DNA of 64,000 nucleotides, taken from assembly GCF_029193885.1 (NCBI RefSeq), contig NZ_JARFVB010000004.1:248001-312000 (forward strand). Direction: 5' to 3'. Within the stretch, counting starts at the first letter, position 1; the number at the start of each line of letters is the position of its first letter. Below, in pieces: positions 6,393 to 16,500 of this stretch. The stretch is from Flagellimonas yonaguniensis. Its GTDB lineage: Bacteria; Bacteroidota; Bacteroidia; Flavobacteriales; Flavobacteriaceae. Under the pieces are notes generated by a model, which did no database searches, had not been told where the DNA came from, and saw nothing but the letters and a program-made list of their open reading frames with translations. The translations under genes were made by a program, and so were the position numbers.

Positions 6393-8180
6393 TTATTCGA
6401 TATCCTGAAAAATAGCATCTGCCCAATCCGAATATTTGGTATCCTCTACATGCATGATCCAAATTTCGTCTTGGTACTTGCCTTTCATCTTGGATTGATA
6501 GGCTTCGTAGGCTAATTCGTTTTCCTGATACTTTGCCAAGTAGACATAGTTGAGACCATTGTCCGGATTCTTGAAATATTGGGCTTGTAAACCTTCTTTT
6601 TTCAATTTTTCCATAAAGTTTTTGAGATAGACTTCATTTTTAAAAACATTGGCCACAATGTAATGTCCTTGTCCCACCCCGTCTAGGCTAATATATTTTT
6701 CGATGGGCTTGAAAGCTCCCCCATTAAAGGTGCCTTCATCTTTTTTCTCGACTTGTTCGGATATGTTTTGGGTGTTTTCGGCCAAAGCTGTGGTGGTTGA
6801 CTGTTCAATGGCATTATACAAGGAATCCAAATCTTTGCTATCGGCCATATAGAGCTTTTGAGCTTTCTCTTCAATATCTGGAATTTGGCCTCCATTATGC
6901 CTCTTAACCAATCGCATGACCATTTCAAAACGTTTTTCCATATCTTCTTCCCTACTCTGCTTCATGGAATCCACTTTGTAGAGCAGGTCGTCAATTACGG
7001 CGTAACTATCCTCTTGTTTTTCCTGTAGTTCGGCAACACGCTCTTCCCAGTAGGCCCTATCCTCTTTATGGGAAGGCCTCAGGGTGGTTTCCACATCCAA
7101 TTTACTGCTTTGTTTTGTTTTCTCCGTATCATTACCTGCTTCGGCAACGGCAGTGTTTTCAATTTTCTTTTTCTCTTCATCATCATTGGAGACAAAGGTG
7201 TTTTTGGAAAGATTGGGCACAAAAGAGTAAGCGATGGATATTTCGTGTGTAACCCCAAGGTTGGCAATGCTATTGTTTAGGCTTTTCTCGAAATTATACC
7301 CAAAGGACAATCTTTGGTTCAAATTGAAACCTGTTCCCGCGGATGCCCCATAAAATTGGTCATATCCACCTTGAATCCATCCTAATTTAGGCAAGTCCAA
7401 AATGATACCTCCTCCAAAAACCGGGTCCTCGCTACCTTCAAAACGGGCACGGGCCAAGGGCATCAATCTGCCTCCTTCAAAAATTCCCCTGGCATTGTCA
7501 AACTCATTTGTAAACTGGATATGTCCGGAAAAGGTCTTTTGATTAAGATTGCTCAAGGATTTTCCTGACTTCAAATTATAATCCACTAAATTTTGGGCAA
7601 AAACACCAAAATCGAACTTACCCAAACTAAGATTCAATCCTGGTTGAAATGATATCACGGAACTTTCCTCGGCTTCTCTCAAAAAAGGATCTTCTTCCTG
7701 GGTAACCGCTCTACTGGGGTCGTAGCTGCTCACATAGTAAGGAATGTTCACCCCAAATGTTAGGCTGCTTTCCTCTCCCAATTGGATACCGTGGGAGTAA
7801 TTGGCCATAACGCCCAAATTCGAAATCACACCTTCACGCTGGTTGTAAAGGCTGAAACCCAGCCCAACCATATCGTTCAACCTGCCACTATAACTCAAAA
7901 AGTAATTTTGGCGATTGTTTTCGAAATCGGCACTTTGACTTCGATGGAAAAAATTGATGTACGATTTGTCCTCACGTATCGATGAAAAGGTGGGATTGAT
8001 CAAAAATCGATTGAACTTCAACAAATTTTGAAAGGGAACATCATAACTCACGAAAGGATTACTTTCCTCTTGAGCCTGAATGGGAAGACCAAGAAAAAGA
8101 ACGATCATGAACGCAAAAATGTAGCGCTCACATTGGGTCGGAAATGTAGTTTGGGGAAACAGGGGTAGTTTTATCTCCAT
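6393..8180 (-). CDS. PorP/SprF-family type IX secretion membrane protein with SPOR-like C-terminus
   Basis: A 595-residue protein. After a membrane-spanning signal sequence (about 22-36, ending IQAQ) residues 40-330 form a PorP/SprF beta-barrel (YDVPFQNLLKFNRFLINP at the start, repeated amphipathic strands). A charged coiled-coil-like linker (340-480) leads to a SPOR-like domain around 505-590 (GHYIVANVFKNEVYLKNFM, LNYVYLAKYQ). Typical PorP/SprF proteins are 300-350 residues, so the tail is an addition that could bind peptidoglycan. PorP/SprF partners help attach type IX secreted adhesins, but no adhesin gene is adjacent. Confidence 0.88.
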   Translation of the reverse strand: MEIKLPLFPQTTFPTQCERYIFAFMIVLFLGLPIQAQEESNPFVSYDVPFQNLLKFNRFLINPTFSSIREDKSYINFFHRSQSADFENNRQNYFLSYSGRLNDMVGLGFSLYNQREGVISNLGVMANYSHGIQLGEESSLTFGVNIPYYVSSYDPSRAVTQEEDPFLREAEESSVISFQPGLNLSLGKFDFGVFAQNLVDYNLKSGKSLSNLNQKTFSGHIQFTNEFDNARGIFEGGRLMPLARARFEGSEDPVFGGGIILDLPKLGWIQGGYDQFYGASAGTGFNLNQRLSFGYNFEKSLNNSIANLGVTHEISIAYSFVPNLSKNTFVSNDDEEKKKIENTAVAEAGNDTEKTKQSSKLDVETTLRPSHKEDRAYWEERVAELQEKQEDSYAVIDDLLYKVDSMKQSREEDMEKRFEMVMRLVKRHNGGQIPDIEEKAQKLYMADSKDLDSLYNAIEQSTTTALAENTQNISEQVEKKDEGTFNGGAFKPIEKYISLDGVGQGHYIVANVFKNEVYLKNFMEKLKKEGLQAQYFKNPDNGLNYVYLAKYQENELAYEAYQSKMKGKYQDEIWIMHVEDTKYSDWADAIFQDIE

Positions 8181-8452
8181 AGCCGATTGGGATTTGTAGG
8201 TTAATATTCCTGATTGGGACAGGTTGATATTTGTATGTTTTTTTCACTTGCAAGATTTGGGACTTGTAAGAATTTTTCTATTAATGTATTGTAAATCTAG
8301 TCATTTTATCGTCCAACAGATAATTTTTTCGTTAAACGGCAACCTGAATTGATGGATAGATGGTTTCAGTTCATAAAATTTGGGTTTGAGTGCATTAAAT
8401 GTTCCGCGATTCGGCTTATTTTTGATGCAGTAACTTCTAAAAATTGCTCAAA

Positions 8453-8923
8453 ATGGGGGTTCCAGTGCGTATTGTTCCCTATTCCGAAACCTACAAAAAT
8501 GCTTTCAGGGAATTGAATGAGGAATGGATCATTAAATATTTTGAGATGGAGGAAATGGACCGAATTGCGCTCCATAATCCGAAAGAATATATTTTGGATA
8601 AAGGCGGGTATATAGCCGTGGCTCTACTTGATGATAAACCAGTCGGTGTCTGTGCCTTGATTCCTTGCACGCATGATGGATATGATTTTGAACTTTCCAA
8701 AATGGGGGTCTCCTCCAAGTCCCAAGGCTTGGGAATCGGGAAATTGTTGGGACAACACATTGTTGGCAAGGCAAAACAGTTGGGCGCACAAAAAATCTTC
8801 TTGGAAAGTAATAGAGTTTTGGCTCCTGCCCTATCGTTGTATAAAAAATTAGGGTTCAAGGAAATGACCAAAATTTCGTCTCCCTACACCCGTAGCGATA
8901 TTCAAATGGAACTTTATTTATAA
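8453..8923 (+). CDS. GNAT-family N-acetyltransferase
   Basis: About 157 residues with the GNAT fold. The acetyl-CoA binding motif is QGLGIGKLL near residue 91, preceded by the strand ELSKMGVSSKS, with the late LYKKLGFKEM motif. I chose the ATG at 8453; a TTG three codons upstream is possible but unlikely. The gene stands alone, divergent from the PorP-like gene. Substrate unknown. Confidence 0.88.
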   Translation: MGVPVRIVPYSETYKNAFRELNEEWIIKYFEMEEMDRIALHNPKEYILDKGGYIAVALLDDKPVGVCALIPCTHDGYDFELSKMGVSSKSQGLGIGKLLGQHIVGKAKQLGAQKIFLESNRVLAPALSLYKKLGFKEMTKISSPYTRSDIQMELYL

Positions 8924-9183
8924 GTAGTTTCCTCTACTAGGGTCCCTGTTGAATACTAAGCCAACATGGCGAACTGTTTACTTATCCCAATTCCCCTTTC
9001 AATTGTCTGATTTTATATCCGAGGTAAACTAACCCCAAAAAAAACAGAACCTACACCTAATCCACTGAAAATCAAAATAAAAACACAATTGTAAGAAAGA
9101 TTTTTGAAAACTGTGACCTAATTCTACACAAAAGCAGATTTTAAACGGAAATTTTCCAGTAATCATCGCATATATCACTAAAA

Positions 9184-9645
9184 ATGAGTATTTTATATAG
9201 TGTAATTCTAAACCTCATCGCCATGGGTCTCATAAAAAATCTCAACAAATGGGCCAATGCCCATACCTACCTTATTCTGGACCTGATTCGCGTATTGCTA
9301 GGTATCGTGCTTTTTATAAAAGGCATAGAGTTTATGACCAACCATGTAGAAATGGAGAAACTGGCAGAACCGTTCCAAGACGTTCCCGGCGGTATGATTT
9401 TTCTTCACTATTTGATTCCTGCCCATTTTGTGGGAGGCCTTCTCATTATAGTCGGATTGCTAACCCGATGGGCCGCCATTGCCCAGATACCGATAATCTT
9501 CGGTGCGATCTTAACAAATTTCCTGGGGGAAATGAACACAAACAATCTTATGCTATCGGTCATAGTGTTATTGGCCACCTTGTTCTTTATTGTATATGGG
9601 TCAGGGAAGCACTCCGTGGATTACTACCTCAAAATGCAGCAATAA
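9184..9645 (+). CDS. DoxX-family membrane protein
   Basis: A 153-residue protein with four hydrophobic helices and the DoxX pattern (LIRVLLGIVLFIKGIEF, then HYLIPAHFVGGLLIIVGLLTRWAA). DoxX proteins are small quinone- or redox-associated membrane proteins with poorly defined roles. The start could also be the ATG at 9223, which would remove 13 residues. It is convergent with the TonB receptor gene, with only 1 bp between stops. Confidence 0.85.
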   Translation: MSILYSVILNLIAMGLIKNLNKWANAHTYLILDLIRVLLGIVLFIKGIEFMTNHVEMEKLAEPFQDVPGGMIFLHYLIPAHFVGGLLIIVGLLTRWAAIAQIPIIFGAILTNFLGEMNTNNLMLSVIVLLATLFFIVYGSGKHSVDYYLKMQQ

Positions 9646-9646
9646 A

Positions 9647-11809
9647 CTATAGGTTGTCCAATTGATTGCTGTTACCATCGGTGCTGATGGTCCAAAAGAA
9701 CCCTATGAAGAAAAAGCTATCCGCAGGTGGTGTAACCGCTCTTCCATTGTACACTCCATTTACATCGGGCGTATTGGTATATTGATAATTACTGACGTTA
9801 TCAATGCTCAACAAATTGCTTACCGAGAAGTACAAAATCTTTTGTTGATCGATCAAGTAGGCCCAATTAAAACTCAAATTATTGTACGATTTGGTTCGCT
9901 CTTCCATAAAGCCGGGATTGTTCGGGTTGTGGTACGGCCTACCAGAACCATAAGAATACGACAGTCCAACTTGGGAGCGCAACTTGTCCACCCAATATTT
10001 GGTAACCAATGAAACGTTATGCTTTGGCGCAAAGTTCGGAGTTGCCCTTTCAGGAAAATTTTGGTAGTCCCGTTCAGTATCCAGAAAAGAATAGGAGAAC
10101 CAATAATCCAAATTCTCCACGCTCTTGCTATCCCTCCAAAATACATCAATGCCTTTGGCATAACCCTCTCCAGTATTTGCATAAACTGAATTGAACTGTG
10201 GTGTCTCGGTATCAAAGTTGATCAAACGGTCATAGTCCTTATAATAAAGTTCAGTTCTGAAGGTTTTTCCGTTGTTGATGTATTGATAGTTAAGAATGTA
10301 GTGAGACGCCTTCTCCATCTCCAGGTTCTGATCAAACTTTACCACATCGGATATCGGTCTCTGGTAAAAATCGCCATAGGCCAAAGAAAACTGTCCGTCC
10401 TCCCCTGGCTTATAGGCCAAAGAGACCCGAGGCGATACCTCAAAATCATCAAGCAAACTGCTATGTGTGGCCCTGACCCCTAACTTCATGGCGAATTTAT
10501 TGGTCAAAAAGATATCGGATTCCGCAAAAGCTGCCCAAAGACCATCGGCATAACCATTGTTGAATGCATCCATATCCGCATCGGTATAGGTTTCATCAAA
10601 ATGGGTATTGAAATATTCCGCTCCAAAACTCAAATCGTATCGGTTGCTGAAATTTTTACGGGCCTTTACCTTAAGGTGCGTTGATGTCTCCTTATTATCG
10701 ACCTTGTCCTCTTCCATTCCAATATCATTGGTGTCCCAAGCAATGGATGCCCCAGAGGTCAGACTCCAATCGTTGGCAAAAAAGTATTTATAGGATGAAT
10801 TAAAGTACAGGTTGTTGTTCTTGAGTCGGAAACGCACGTAATCATCAAAATTGATGTCCTCCTGTTCAATATCCAGATTGGTGTGATTGAATCCCGTGTA
10901 CAATTTGAACATGCTCTTTTCCCCTCTGCTCCTAAAAACCGCTTCTCCGGAGATGGATTCATACGGGCTGTTCCAACGTACCCCTTGGGTAGATGGAATC
11001 AGTGCTTCATACGGGGCAAGATTCATATAAGAGGTATTGATGCTCAGCGATTGATCGCCCCAAATTTCTGTATGGCCAATCCCTCCACCGACACTCATTA
11101 TGGAAATATTGGTTTCCTCTTGTAAAGGTACGTCCGTAGTGTTCAGCAAAAGCACACTGGACAGGGCCTGGCCATATTCCGCTGAATAGCCTCCCGTGCT
11201 AAAAGAAATGCCCTTGAAAAGAAAGGGCGAAAACCTACCGCGAGTAGGTGTATTGTTTGGCGTGGCATTGAAGGGTTGAAAAACGCGTAGCCCATCTATA
11301 AAAACCTGGGTCTCCCCTGCTGTACCTCCTCTAACGAACAAACGGCCATCTTCATTAACAGTGGTAGTGCCTGGCAAGGTCTGCAATGCAGCCACAAAAT
11401 CGCCAGCAGCCCCAGCAGTGGTCACAATATCGAGCGGTTTCAGTACCGACACCTTGGAATTATCACCAGCCTCGAAAGTTCCTGCCGTCAAGGTAACACC
11501 GGACAAAGAATTGACGGACTCCATCAATTTAATGTGCAAATCCTTGAAATAGGAAATGTCTCCTGCCTCGTAGTGCGATTCGTAGGACAGCATGGAGACG
11601 ATAAGCGTTTGCAGCCCTTCCTCGATGGTCTCGAAACTAAAATTTCCATTGGCATCGGAAGAAGCTCCGTCGTAAGTACCTTCCAAATAAATGTTGGCAC
11701 CTTCAATTGGGTTGTTTTTGGTATCGGTAACTTTCCCTGATATAGTCTGTTGGGAAAAAACAGCTCCCGTGCATATTAATAAGGTAATTAGGCTGATGAA
11801 GATTTTCAT
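9647..11809 (-). CDS. TonB-dependent outer-membrane receptor
   Basis: About 720 residues. The signal peptide (MKIFISLITLLICTGAVFSQ) is followed by a carboxypeptidase-regulatory-like domain (residues 22-100, ISGKVTDTKNNPIEGANIYL), a plug domain (about 110-230, with GDFVAALQTLPGT and RGGTAGETQVFIDGLRV), and a long beta-barrel. The frame is open to 11860 but the ATG at 11809 starts the signal peptide. No SusD partner is present, so it is not a typical polysaccharide-utilisation pair; metals, siderophores or peptides are possible substrates. It is divergent from a secreted DUF2141 protein. Confidence 0.92.
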   Translation of the reverse strand: MKIFISLITLLICTGAVFSQQTISGKVTDTKNNPIEGANIYLEGTYDGASSDANGNFSFETIEEGLQTLIVSMLSYESHYEAGDISYFKDLHIKLMESVNSLSGVTLTAGTFEAGDNSKVSVLKPLDIVTTAGAAGDFVAALQTLPGTTTVNEDGRLFVRGGTAGETQVFIDGLRVFQPFNATPNNTPTRGRFSPFLFKGISFSTGGYSAEYGQALSSVLLLNTTDVPLQEETNISIMSVGGGIGHTEIWGDQSLSINTSYMNLAPYEALIPSTQGVRWNSPYESISGEAVFRSRGEKSMFKLYTGFNHTNLDIEQEDINFDDYVRFRLKNNNLYFNSSYKYFFANDWSLTSGASIAWDTNDIGMEEDKVDNKETSTHLKVKARKNFSNRYDLSFGAEYFNTHFDETYTDADMDAFNNGYADGLWAAFAESDIFLTNKFAMKLGVRATHSSLLDDFEVSPRVSLAYKPGEDGQFSLAYGDFYQRPISDVVKFDQNLEMEKASHYILNYQYINNGKTFRTELYYKDYDRLINFDTETPQFNSVYANTGEGYAKGIDVFWRDSKSVENLDYWFSYSFLDTERDYQNFPERATPNFAPKHNVSLVTKYWVDKLRSQVGLSYSYGSGRPYHNPNNPGFMEERTKSYNNLSFNWAYLIDQQKILYFSVSNLLSIDNVSNYQYTNTPDVNGVYNGRAVTPPADSFFFIGFFWTISTDGNSNQLDNL

Positions 11810-12021
11810 GACTGTTCGTTTTGATTGATGCCACAAATTTCTCCCTACGTACTTTGCCAAACCAAAACGAAATACCCAATTGTTGTTTTTTACAACTGAA
11901 TTGAATTGCTGTTTTCACTTAACAGTTCACTCCAAAAAATCAACATTTCAGTAGGTTGAAATTTTTCAAGATGGACTTCTTCCTGAATTTTGGAGCATAC
12001 AAAACATCAAAAACAAATAGT

Positions 12022-12441
12022 ATGAAAACTGTAGCACTAGCATTAAGTCTCTTCTTTGTAAGTATCATTGCCATGGCGCAAGAAAAAACAGGGATCGACA
12101 TTACGATCACCATTGAAAACGTAACCAGTAATGAAGGTAAGGTACTTGCCGGCCTTCATACCGAGGAAACCTTTATGAAAGGACAGGGCATACAAAACCT
12201 TCAAAGCTCCGTTGAAGATGGAAAAGTAACCTTGACCTTTACCAATGTTGCTCCCGGCGAATATGCCATTTCGGCAATGCACGATACCAATGGGAACAAC
12301 CGAATGGACTTTGAGTCCAACGGAATGCCCAAAGAAAGCTATGGAATGTCCGGAAACGACATGACCATGGGACCACCCACATTCAACGGCGCTAAGTTTA
12401 CCGTTGGGAACGAAGATTTGGAAATGAACATCCGATTCTAA
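12022..12441 (+). CDS. Secreted DUF2141 protein
   Basis: A 139-residue protein with a signal peptide (MKTVALALSLFFVSIIAMAQ) and the DUF2141 beta-sandwich pattern: IDITITIENVTSNEGKVLAGL, then VTLTFTNVAPGEYAISAMHD, the conserved DTNGNNRMDFESNGMPKE segment and a terminal strand. The DxNxNxxxD motif resembles a calcium-binding loop. The ATG at 12022 was chosen over 11956 because it starts the signal peptide. Its divergent pairing with the TonB receptor may be functional, but this is inference. Confidence 0.88.
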   Translation: MKTVALALSLFFVSIIAMAQEKTGIDITITIENVTSNEGKVLAGLHTEETFMKGQGIQNLQSSVEDGKVTLTFTNVAPGEYAISAMHDTNGNNRMDFESNGMPKESYGMSGNDMTMGPPTFNGAKFTVGNEDLEMNIRF

Positions 12442-12471
12442 TCAAAAGAAAACAACCCATCAATCAAAGGA

Positions 12472-12495
12472 AAGCCTGCACAGTGCAGGCTTTTT
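12472..12495 (+). terminator. Rho-independent terminator after DUF2141
   Basis: The stem AAGCCTGCA / TGCAGGCTT closes over a short CAG loop and continues into a T-rich tail (TTTTTG). Confidence 0.85.
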
Positions 12496-12587
12496 GTTTG
12501 TGTAGAAGTAAACGTTTTAGGATTATGGTTTTTGTATAGATTAACCTGATGCTTTTTTATACTTTTATGCTCTAAACTTATAATTGA

Positions 12588-13529
12588 ATGACGATTACCC
12601 AGCTTCAATATGTATTGGCTGTTGCCGAGCACAAGAACTTTACCCTGGCCGCGGAGAAGAGCTTTGTTACCCAACCCACCCTGAGCATGCAAGTGCAAAA
12701 GCTAGAGGACGAATTGGACGTACTTATTTTTGATCGCAGCAAAAAACCCATATCCATTACAGAAGTTGGTCAAAAAATTGTGGCACAGGCAAAGAACATT
12801 GTTGCCGAAGCAGAACGAATCAAAGATATTGTCGATCAAGATAAAGGTTACGTGGGTGGCGATTATACCTTGGGCATTATACCGACCGTAATGCCAACAT
12901 TGCTCCCTATGTTTTTGAATGCCTTTATAAAAAAATATCCCAAGGTCAACCTGATCATCAAGGAACAATCCACACAAACCATGATCAAGAATATTTTGGA
13001 CGGTCACTTGGATGCTGGTATTGCAGCTACGCCATTGGAAATTGAGTTTATCAAAGAACGCCCTTTATATTACGAACCTTTTGTGGGCTATGTCCCAAAA
13101 AATCACCGTTTGGCATCACAAAACGAGCTGATCATGGAAGATTTGGACGTAAACGATATTTTATTGTTGCAGGATGGCCATTGCTTTAGGGAGGGGGTCA
13201 TCAATCTATGTAAAGCATCGAGAAACCGAAACGGAGATCATTTTAGACTCGAGAGCGGAAGTTTTGAGACCTTGGTAAGTTTGTCGGATGAGGGTATGGG
13301 CATGACCTTATTGCCCTATTTGAACACATTGCATTTGGAAAGGGAAAAGAAAGTGAACCTCAAATCTTTCCAAAATCCTACTCCAGCTCGCGAAATAAGC
13401 TTGATCTATCACAAAAGCGAACTGAAAATACAGATTACGGACGCCCTCAGGGAAGTTATCTCCAGTATTGTTCGAGGAGCAATTGCTTTTCAGGACGTAA
13501 AAATCATCAGCCCTTTGGCCAAAAATTAA
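12588..13529 (+). CDS. oxyR: OxyR, peroxide-sensing LysR-family regulator
   Basis: A 313-residue LysR-family protein. The N-terminal winged helix (ITQLQYVLAVAEHKNFTLAA, TQPTLSMQVQKLE) binds DNA. The effector domain has Cys199 and Cys208 in the segment CFREGVINLC, the same spacing and even the same numbering as the peroxide-reactive disulfide pair of Escherichia coli OxyR. This strongly supports hydrogen-peroxide sensing and activation of antioxidant genes. No catalase or peroxiredoxin gene is adjacent; trxB is 13 kb away. The product is of normal length. Confidence 0.93.
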   Translation: MTITQLQYVLAVAEHKNFTLAAEKSFVTQPTLSMQVQKLEDELDVLIFDRSKKPISITEVGQKIVAQAKNIVAEAERIKDIVDQDKGYVGGDYTLGIIPTVMPTLLPMFLNAFIKKYPKVNLIIKEQSTQTMIKNILDGHLDAGIAATPLEIEFIKERPLYYEPFVGYVPKNHRLASQNELIMEDLDVNDILLLQDGHCFREGVINLCKASRNRNGDHFRLESGSFETLVSLSDEGMGMTLLPYLNTLHLEREKKVNLKSFQNPTPAREISLIYHKSELKIQITDALREVISSIVRGAIAFQDVKIISPLAKN

Positions 13530-13530
13530 A

Positions 13531-13552
13531 AGAGCCGCTTTTCAGCGGCTCT
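13531..13552. terminator. Bidirectional hairpin terminator between oxyR and the small conserved ORF
   Basis: A perfect 9-bp stem (AGAGCCGCT/AGCGGCTCT) with a 4-nt loop. On the minus strand it is followed by TTTTAATTTTT, so it is a good terminator for the small gene at 13563-13748; on the plus strand the T tract is weak. Confidence 0.75.
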
Positions 13553-13562
13553 CGTTAGTGTT

Positions 13563-13748
13563 TTAAACTTTTAATAATAACAATGTTGGTTGTAATTCTG
13601 GCTTATCCACAATATAAAATTGCAACCAGATTTTCAATTCCTCCACTTCATTGGGTAACAATCTAGAAATTGCTTTCTGAAGTTCCCTAGTGAAGAGTTT
13701 AGCATCAAAACTCACCTTTTGAAGGATTGTTTTGGTGTAATCTAACAT
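13563..13748 (-). CDS. Small conserved flavobacterial protein
   Basis: About 61 residues beginning MLDYTKTILQKVSFDAKLF, then RELQKAISRLLPNEVEELKIWL. This pattern (a short helical protein with Y-T-K-x-I-L-x-K-V-S-F) is familiar from short hypothetical proteins next to unrelated genes in many Flavobacteriia. I took the ATG at 13748 rather than 13760 because the core begins there. Function unknown. A terminator follows on its strand. Confidence 0.7.
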   Translation of the reverse strand: MLDYTKTILQKVSFDAKLFTRELQKAISRLLPNEVEELKIWLQFYIVDKPELQPTLLLLKV

Positions 13749-13880
13749 AGCTCTAGGCATATCAATTTGATTAAATTGGATAAATAGGTTGTGTCCTAAA
13801 TTACTAAAAAAGGGGGGTAAAAAAGCTAACTTCCAGTTAAAAAATGAATATATTGCTGTTAAAATCGACCAACTGCACGC

Positions 13881-15164
13881 ATGTACAAACCAGAAAAGAC
13901 TCCTCCTAAATTACTCATTTTCAATTTCTTTTTAGTTTTATTCCTACTATCTGGATGTACTTCCATCAAAAAAACGATACACGCTAACATTCGCGCCGAT
14001 AAGCTGCAAAATTCTTTTCATGGTCTGGTCATTATCGATGCCGATAAGCAAAAGGAAATCTATAACCAGAATGGGGATAAATACTTTACACCGGCCAGCA
14101 ATACGAAGATTGTAACTTTCTATACGAGCCTAAAATTACTCCCCAAGAACATACCTACTTTAAATTATAAGGTAGCTAACGATACCATTTTTGTAGAAGG
14201 AACTGGCGACCCCTCTTGGCTGCATCCTTATTTTAAGGATAGTACGGCCATAAACTGGTTGAAAAATCAGGAAACCGTAGCACTTTATACCAAGAACCAT
14301 GACGAACGGAGATATGGACCGGGATGGGCATGGGAAGACTACGACACTTATTTTTCGCCCGAAAAATCCACTTTGCCACTTTACGGCAATGTGGCCACAA
14401 TTTCAAATGTTGAAGGTTTGAAGGTTTCCCCTGAAATTTTCCAAAATCCAACTACAGAAAAGGATACCACCATAAAACGAGAGGAGTTCCGTAACCAATT
14501 TTACATTGCCCCAACGGAACAGGATACTTTGGAGATTCCTTATGTGACCAGCGATAGTTTGACCACGCAGTTATTGCAAATAGCCACGGGAAAAAAGGTT
14601 TTCGTGACCCAGCATTTCCCCGAGGGCGAAAAGCAGACTTTGTATGGTATGGAGACGGACTCCATTTACAAACGCATGCTTTTGAAAAGCGATAACTTTT
14701 TGGCCGAACAATTATTACTGGCCGCTTCGGGGATGGTTTCCGATACCCTGAGTACCAAAAACGCCATTGATTATATGCTGGACAACCATTTAAATGATTT
14801 GGAACACCAACCACGTTGGGTAGATGGTTCAGGGCTTTCCCGATATAACCTGTTTACACCAAGGTCCTTTGTCCAAATCCTTCAAAAACTGTACAGGGAA
14901 ATTCCAGAAGAGCGATTGTTTTCCATTTTTCCGATGTGGGGGCCCGATAGTACCGCGGAGCAATGGGAAGACCCGACCACAGAACCTTTTCTTTTCGCTA
15001 AATCGGGATCGGTGGGGAACAACTATAATTTGAGTGGCTATGTGAAGACAAAATCGGGCAAACTGCTCATCTTTAGTTTTATGAACAACCATTTTAAGGT
15101 TCCCTCCATTGAAATCAGAAAAACGATGTATGCTACCTTGAAGAATCTTTACGAAAACTACTGA
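13881..15164 (+). CDS. dacB: D-alanyl-D-alanine carboxypeptidase/endopeptidase, PBP4 (S13) family
   Basis: A 427-residue lipoprotein (LLSGC lipobox at about residue 25). The three penicillin-binding motifs are present: SxxK as SNTK in [12 protein letters not shown] (about residue 73), SDN in [11 protein letters not shown] (about 271), and the KTG-equivalent KSG in [10 protein letters not shown] (about 372). S13 enzymes cleave D-Ala-D-Ala and cross-bridges in peptidoglycan. It is somewhat shorter than E. coli DacB (477), consistent with a compact inserted domain. It overlaps the convergent nudK by 7 bp. Confidence 0.92.
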   Translation: MYKPEKTPPKLLIFNFFLVLFLLSGCTSIKKTIHANIRADKLQNSFHGLVIIDADKQKEIYNQNGDKYFTPASNTKIVTFYTSLKLLPKNIPTLNYKVANDTIFVEGTGDPSWLHPYFKDSTAINWLKNQETVALYTKNHDERRYGPGWAWEDYDTYFSPEKSTLPLYGNVATISNVEGLKVSPEIFQNPTTEKDTTIKREEFRNQFYIAPTEQDTLEIPYVTSDSLTTQLLQIATGKKVFVTQHFPEGEKQTLYGMETDSIYKRMLLKSDNFLAEQLLLAASGMVSDTLSTKNAIDYMLDNHLNDLEHQPRWVDGSGLSRYNLFTPRSFVQILQKLYREIPEERLFSIFPMWGPDSTAEQWEDPTTEPFLFAKSGSVGNNYNLSGYVKTKSGKLLIFSFMNNHFKVPSIEIRKTMYATLKNLYENY

Positions 15165-15745
15165 TCAAAAATTCCTTGGAGTTGGGCATATTGCAATAGC
15201 ATGATGGTTTTGGCATCTTTGATCACACCAGATTCCATCATTGCGAGCGCTTCTGCAAAATCCAGTTCCAACACCTCAATGTTCTCGGTTTCATCCTCTG
15301 CGCCACCACCCTCGCCAATCTTCATGGCATCTTCGTAAGCCCCGATAAAAAAGTGGAGTATTTCCGTAACTGAACCAGGGGACATATAGGATTCAAAAAC
15401 CTTTTTCACCTTATCAATTTTATAACCGGTTTCCTCCTCTACCTCCATTTTAATTGTTTCTTCGGCATTGCCCTTTTCCAAAAGTCCTGCACACACTTCT
15501 ATCATCATTCCATCGTCATTGCCGTTCACATAAGTGGGCATTCGAAACTGCTTTGTCAGCACTACGGTGCCTTTTTCTATATTATATAGAAGGATGGCCG
15601 CTCCATTTCCACGATCATATGCCTCCCGGATTTGGGTTTCCCAAACACCGTCTTCCCGTTGATACTCAAAAGTTATTTTTTCAAGAGTGTACCAATTATC
15701 GGATAAAAGCTCTTTTTTGATATTTCTTACTTGTCCGTATTTCAT
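15158..15745 (-). CDS. nudK: NudK, GDP-mannose/ADP-ribose-type Nudix hydrolase
   Basis: A 195-residue Nudix enzyme. The Nudix box starts [19 protein letters not shown] and continues TGY, matching GX5EX7REUXEEXGU with K in place of R. The N-terminus ([18 protein letters not shown]), the [11 protein letters not shown] strand and [15 protein letters not shown] are characteristic of the NudK subgroup, which hydrolyses GDP-mannose and related sugar nucleotides. The gene is 8 bp downstream of the DUF2461 gene on the same strand. Confidence 0.93.
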   Translation of the reverse strand: MKYGQVRNIKKELLSDNWYTLEKITFEYQREDGVWETQIREAYDRGNGAAILLYNIEKGTVVLTKQFRMPTYVNGNDDGMMIEVCAGLLEKGNAEETIKMEVEEETGYKIDKVKKVFESYMSPGSVTEILHFFIGAYEDAMKIGEGGGAEDETENIEVLELDFAEALAMMESGVIKDAKTIMLLQYAQLQGIFDQ

Positions 15746-15752
15746 AGAAAGT

Positions 15753-16406
15753 TTAAACAGTTACTGCTTGATTGAGATATTGACGAAAGGGAAGCATTTC
15801 CTTGTAAACTTCAACGATTTTTTCCTTGAAACCATCTTGGAGCACTTCCTCTTTGGTCAATCCATATTCCACGGCGAAGGTTTTGTTACGCAACAATTCG
15901 ATGTGTGTATGGTCATTGGAAAATCCTTTGGGCGATGACACCAGTTTTTCATCTTCGTAAAGACCTCCGAATGTTTTTTTAAAAGAAGGTTTGTCCAGTA
16001 TTTTTTGGAGCTCCTCGCCATCATAATCAATCGCATCACGAATACTGCGAAGGGTACTGGATTCTGGACGCCAAATGCCCCCGGCCAACAAACAATGCTT
16101 CAACCCTATTTCGATATAAAAATCGGCTGAGTTCGGTGCCTTGTCCAACCCCGCACCAAAATGATCCTTATAAATGGGCTTGTTCGGATGGAACATTAAA
16201 TTATTATTGATCCTATTGATGCCTTTTTTGCCCGGAGTTGGAAAATAATCATCGTGCAATTGTGCCATGGTCAAATCCAGATCATCCAACCAACCGATAA
16301 AATCGTTTCGGAGGAATTTGTACCATTTACGGTTGGCATCCATCCATTCCTTGTTATTGTTTTGTTGAAGTTCTTCCAGAAAATGGAAAAGGTCTTTGAA
16401 ATTCAT
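15753..16406 (-). CDS. DUF2461 (TIGR02453) family protein
   Basis: About 217 residues of the DUF2461 family: [39 protein letters not shown] (residues 60-90 region), [21 protein letters not shown], and a C-terminal helical part. I chose [10 protein letters not shown] at 16406, the usual start of this family; an ATG at 16439 would add 11 residues. Function is unknown. It sits directly upstream of nudK and is likely co-transcribed with it. Confidence 0.87.
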   Translation of the reverse strand: MNFKDLFHFLEELQQNNNKEWMDANRKWYKFLRNDFIGWLDDLDLTMAQLHDDYFPTPGKKGINRINNNLMFHPNKPIYKDHFGAGLDKAPNSADFYIEIGLKHCLLAGGIWRPESSTLRSIRDAIDYDGEELQKILDKPSFKKTFGGLYEDEKLVSSPKGFSNDHTHIELLRNKTFAVEYGLTKEEVLQDGFKEKIVEVYKEMLPFRQYLNQAVTV

Positions 16407-16440
16407 ATGTACAAAGGAAGGAAATAATTCATTCTTCAAC

Positions 16441-16500
16441 TAGTTGAAATCAGATACCAGATACCAGATGTCAGACTTCAGATATCTGATTTCTGACCAC
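16441..16500. repeat. Imperfect CAGATAC repeats in an inverted repeat
   Basis: The 60-bp gap contains GAAATCAGATA and its complement TATCTGATTTC (11-bp arms) enclosing CAGATAC-type 7-bp repeats. The repeat unit recalls GACATCT at 2513-2541. It may act as a transcription terminator between the AIM24-like and DUF2461 genes. Confidence 0.6.

Noticed and set aside
11880-11940. ACAGTTCAC near the DUF2141 gene as a further LytTR box
   Set aside because: It breaks the last consensus position and has no second box at 12-13 bp.
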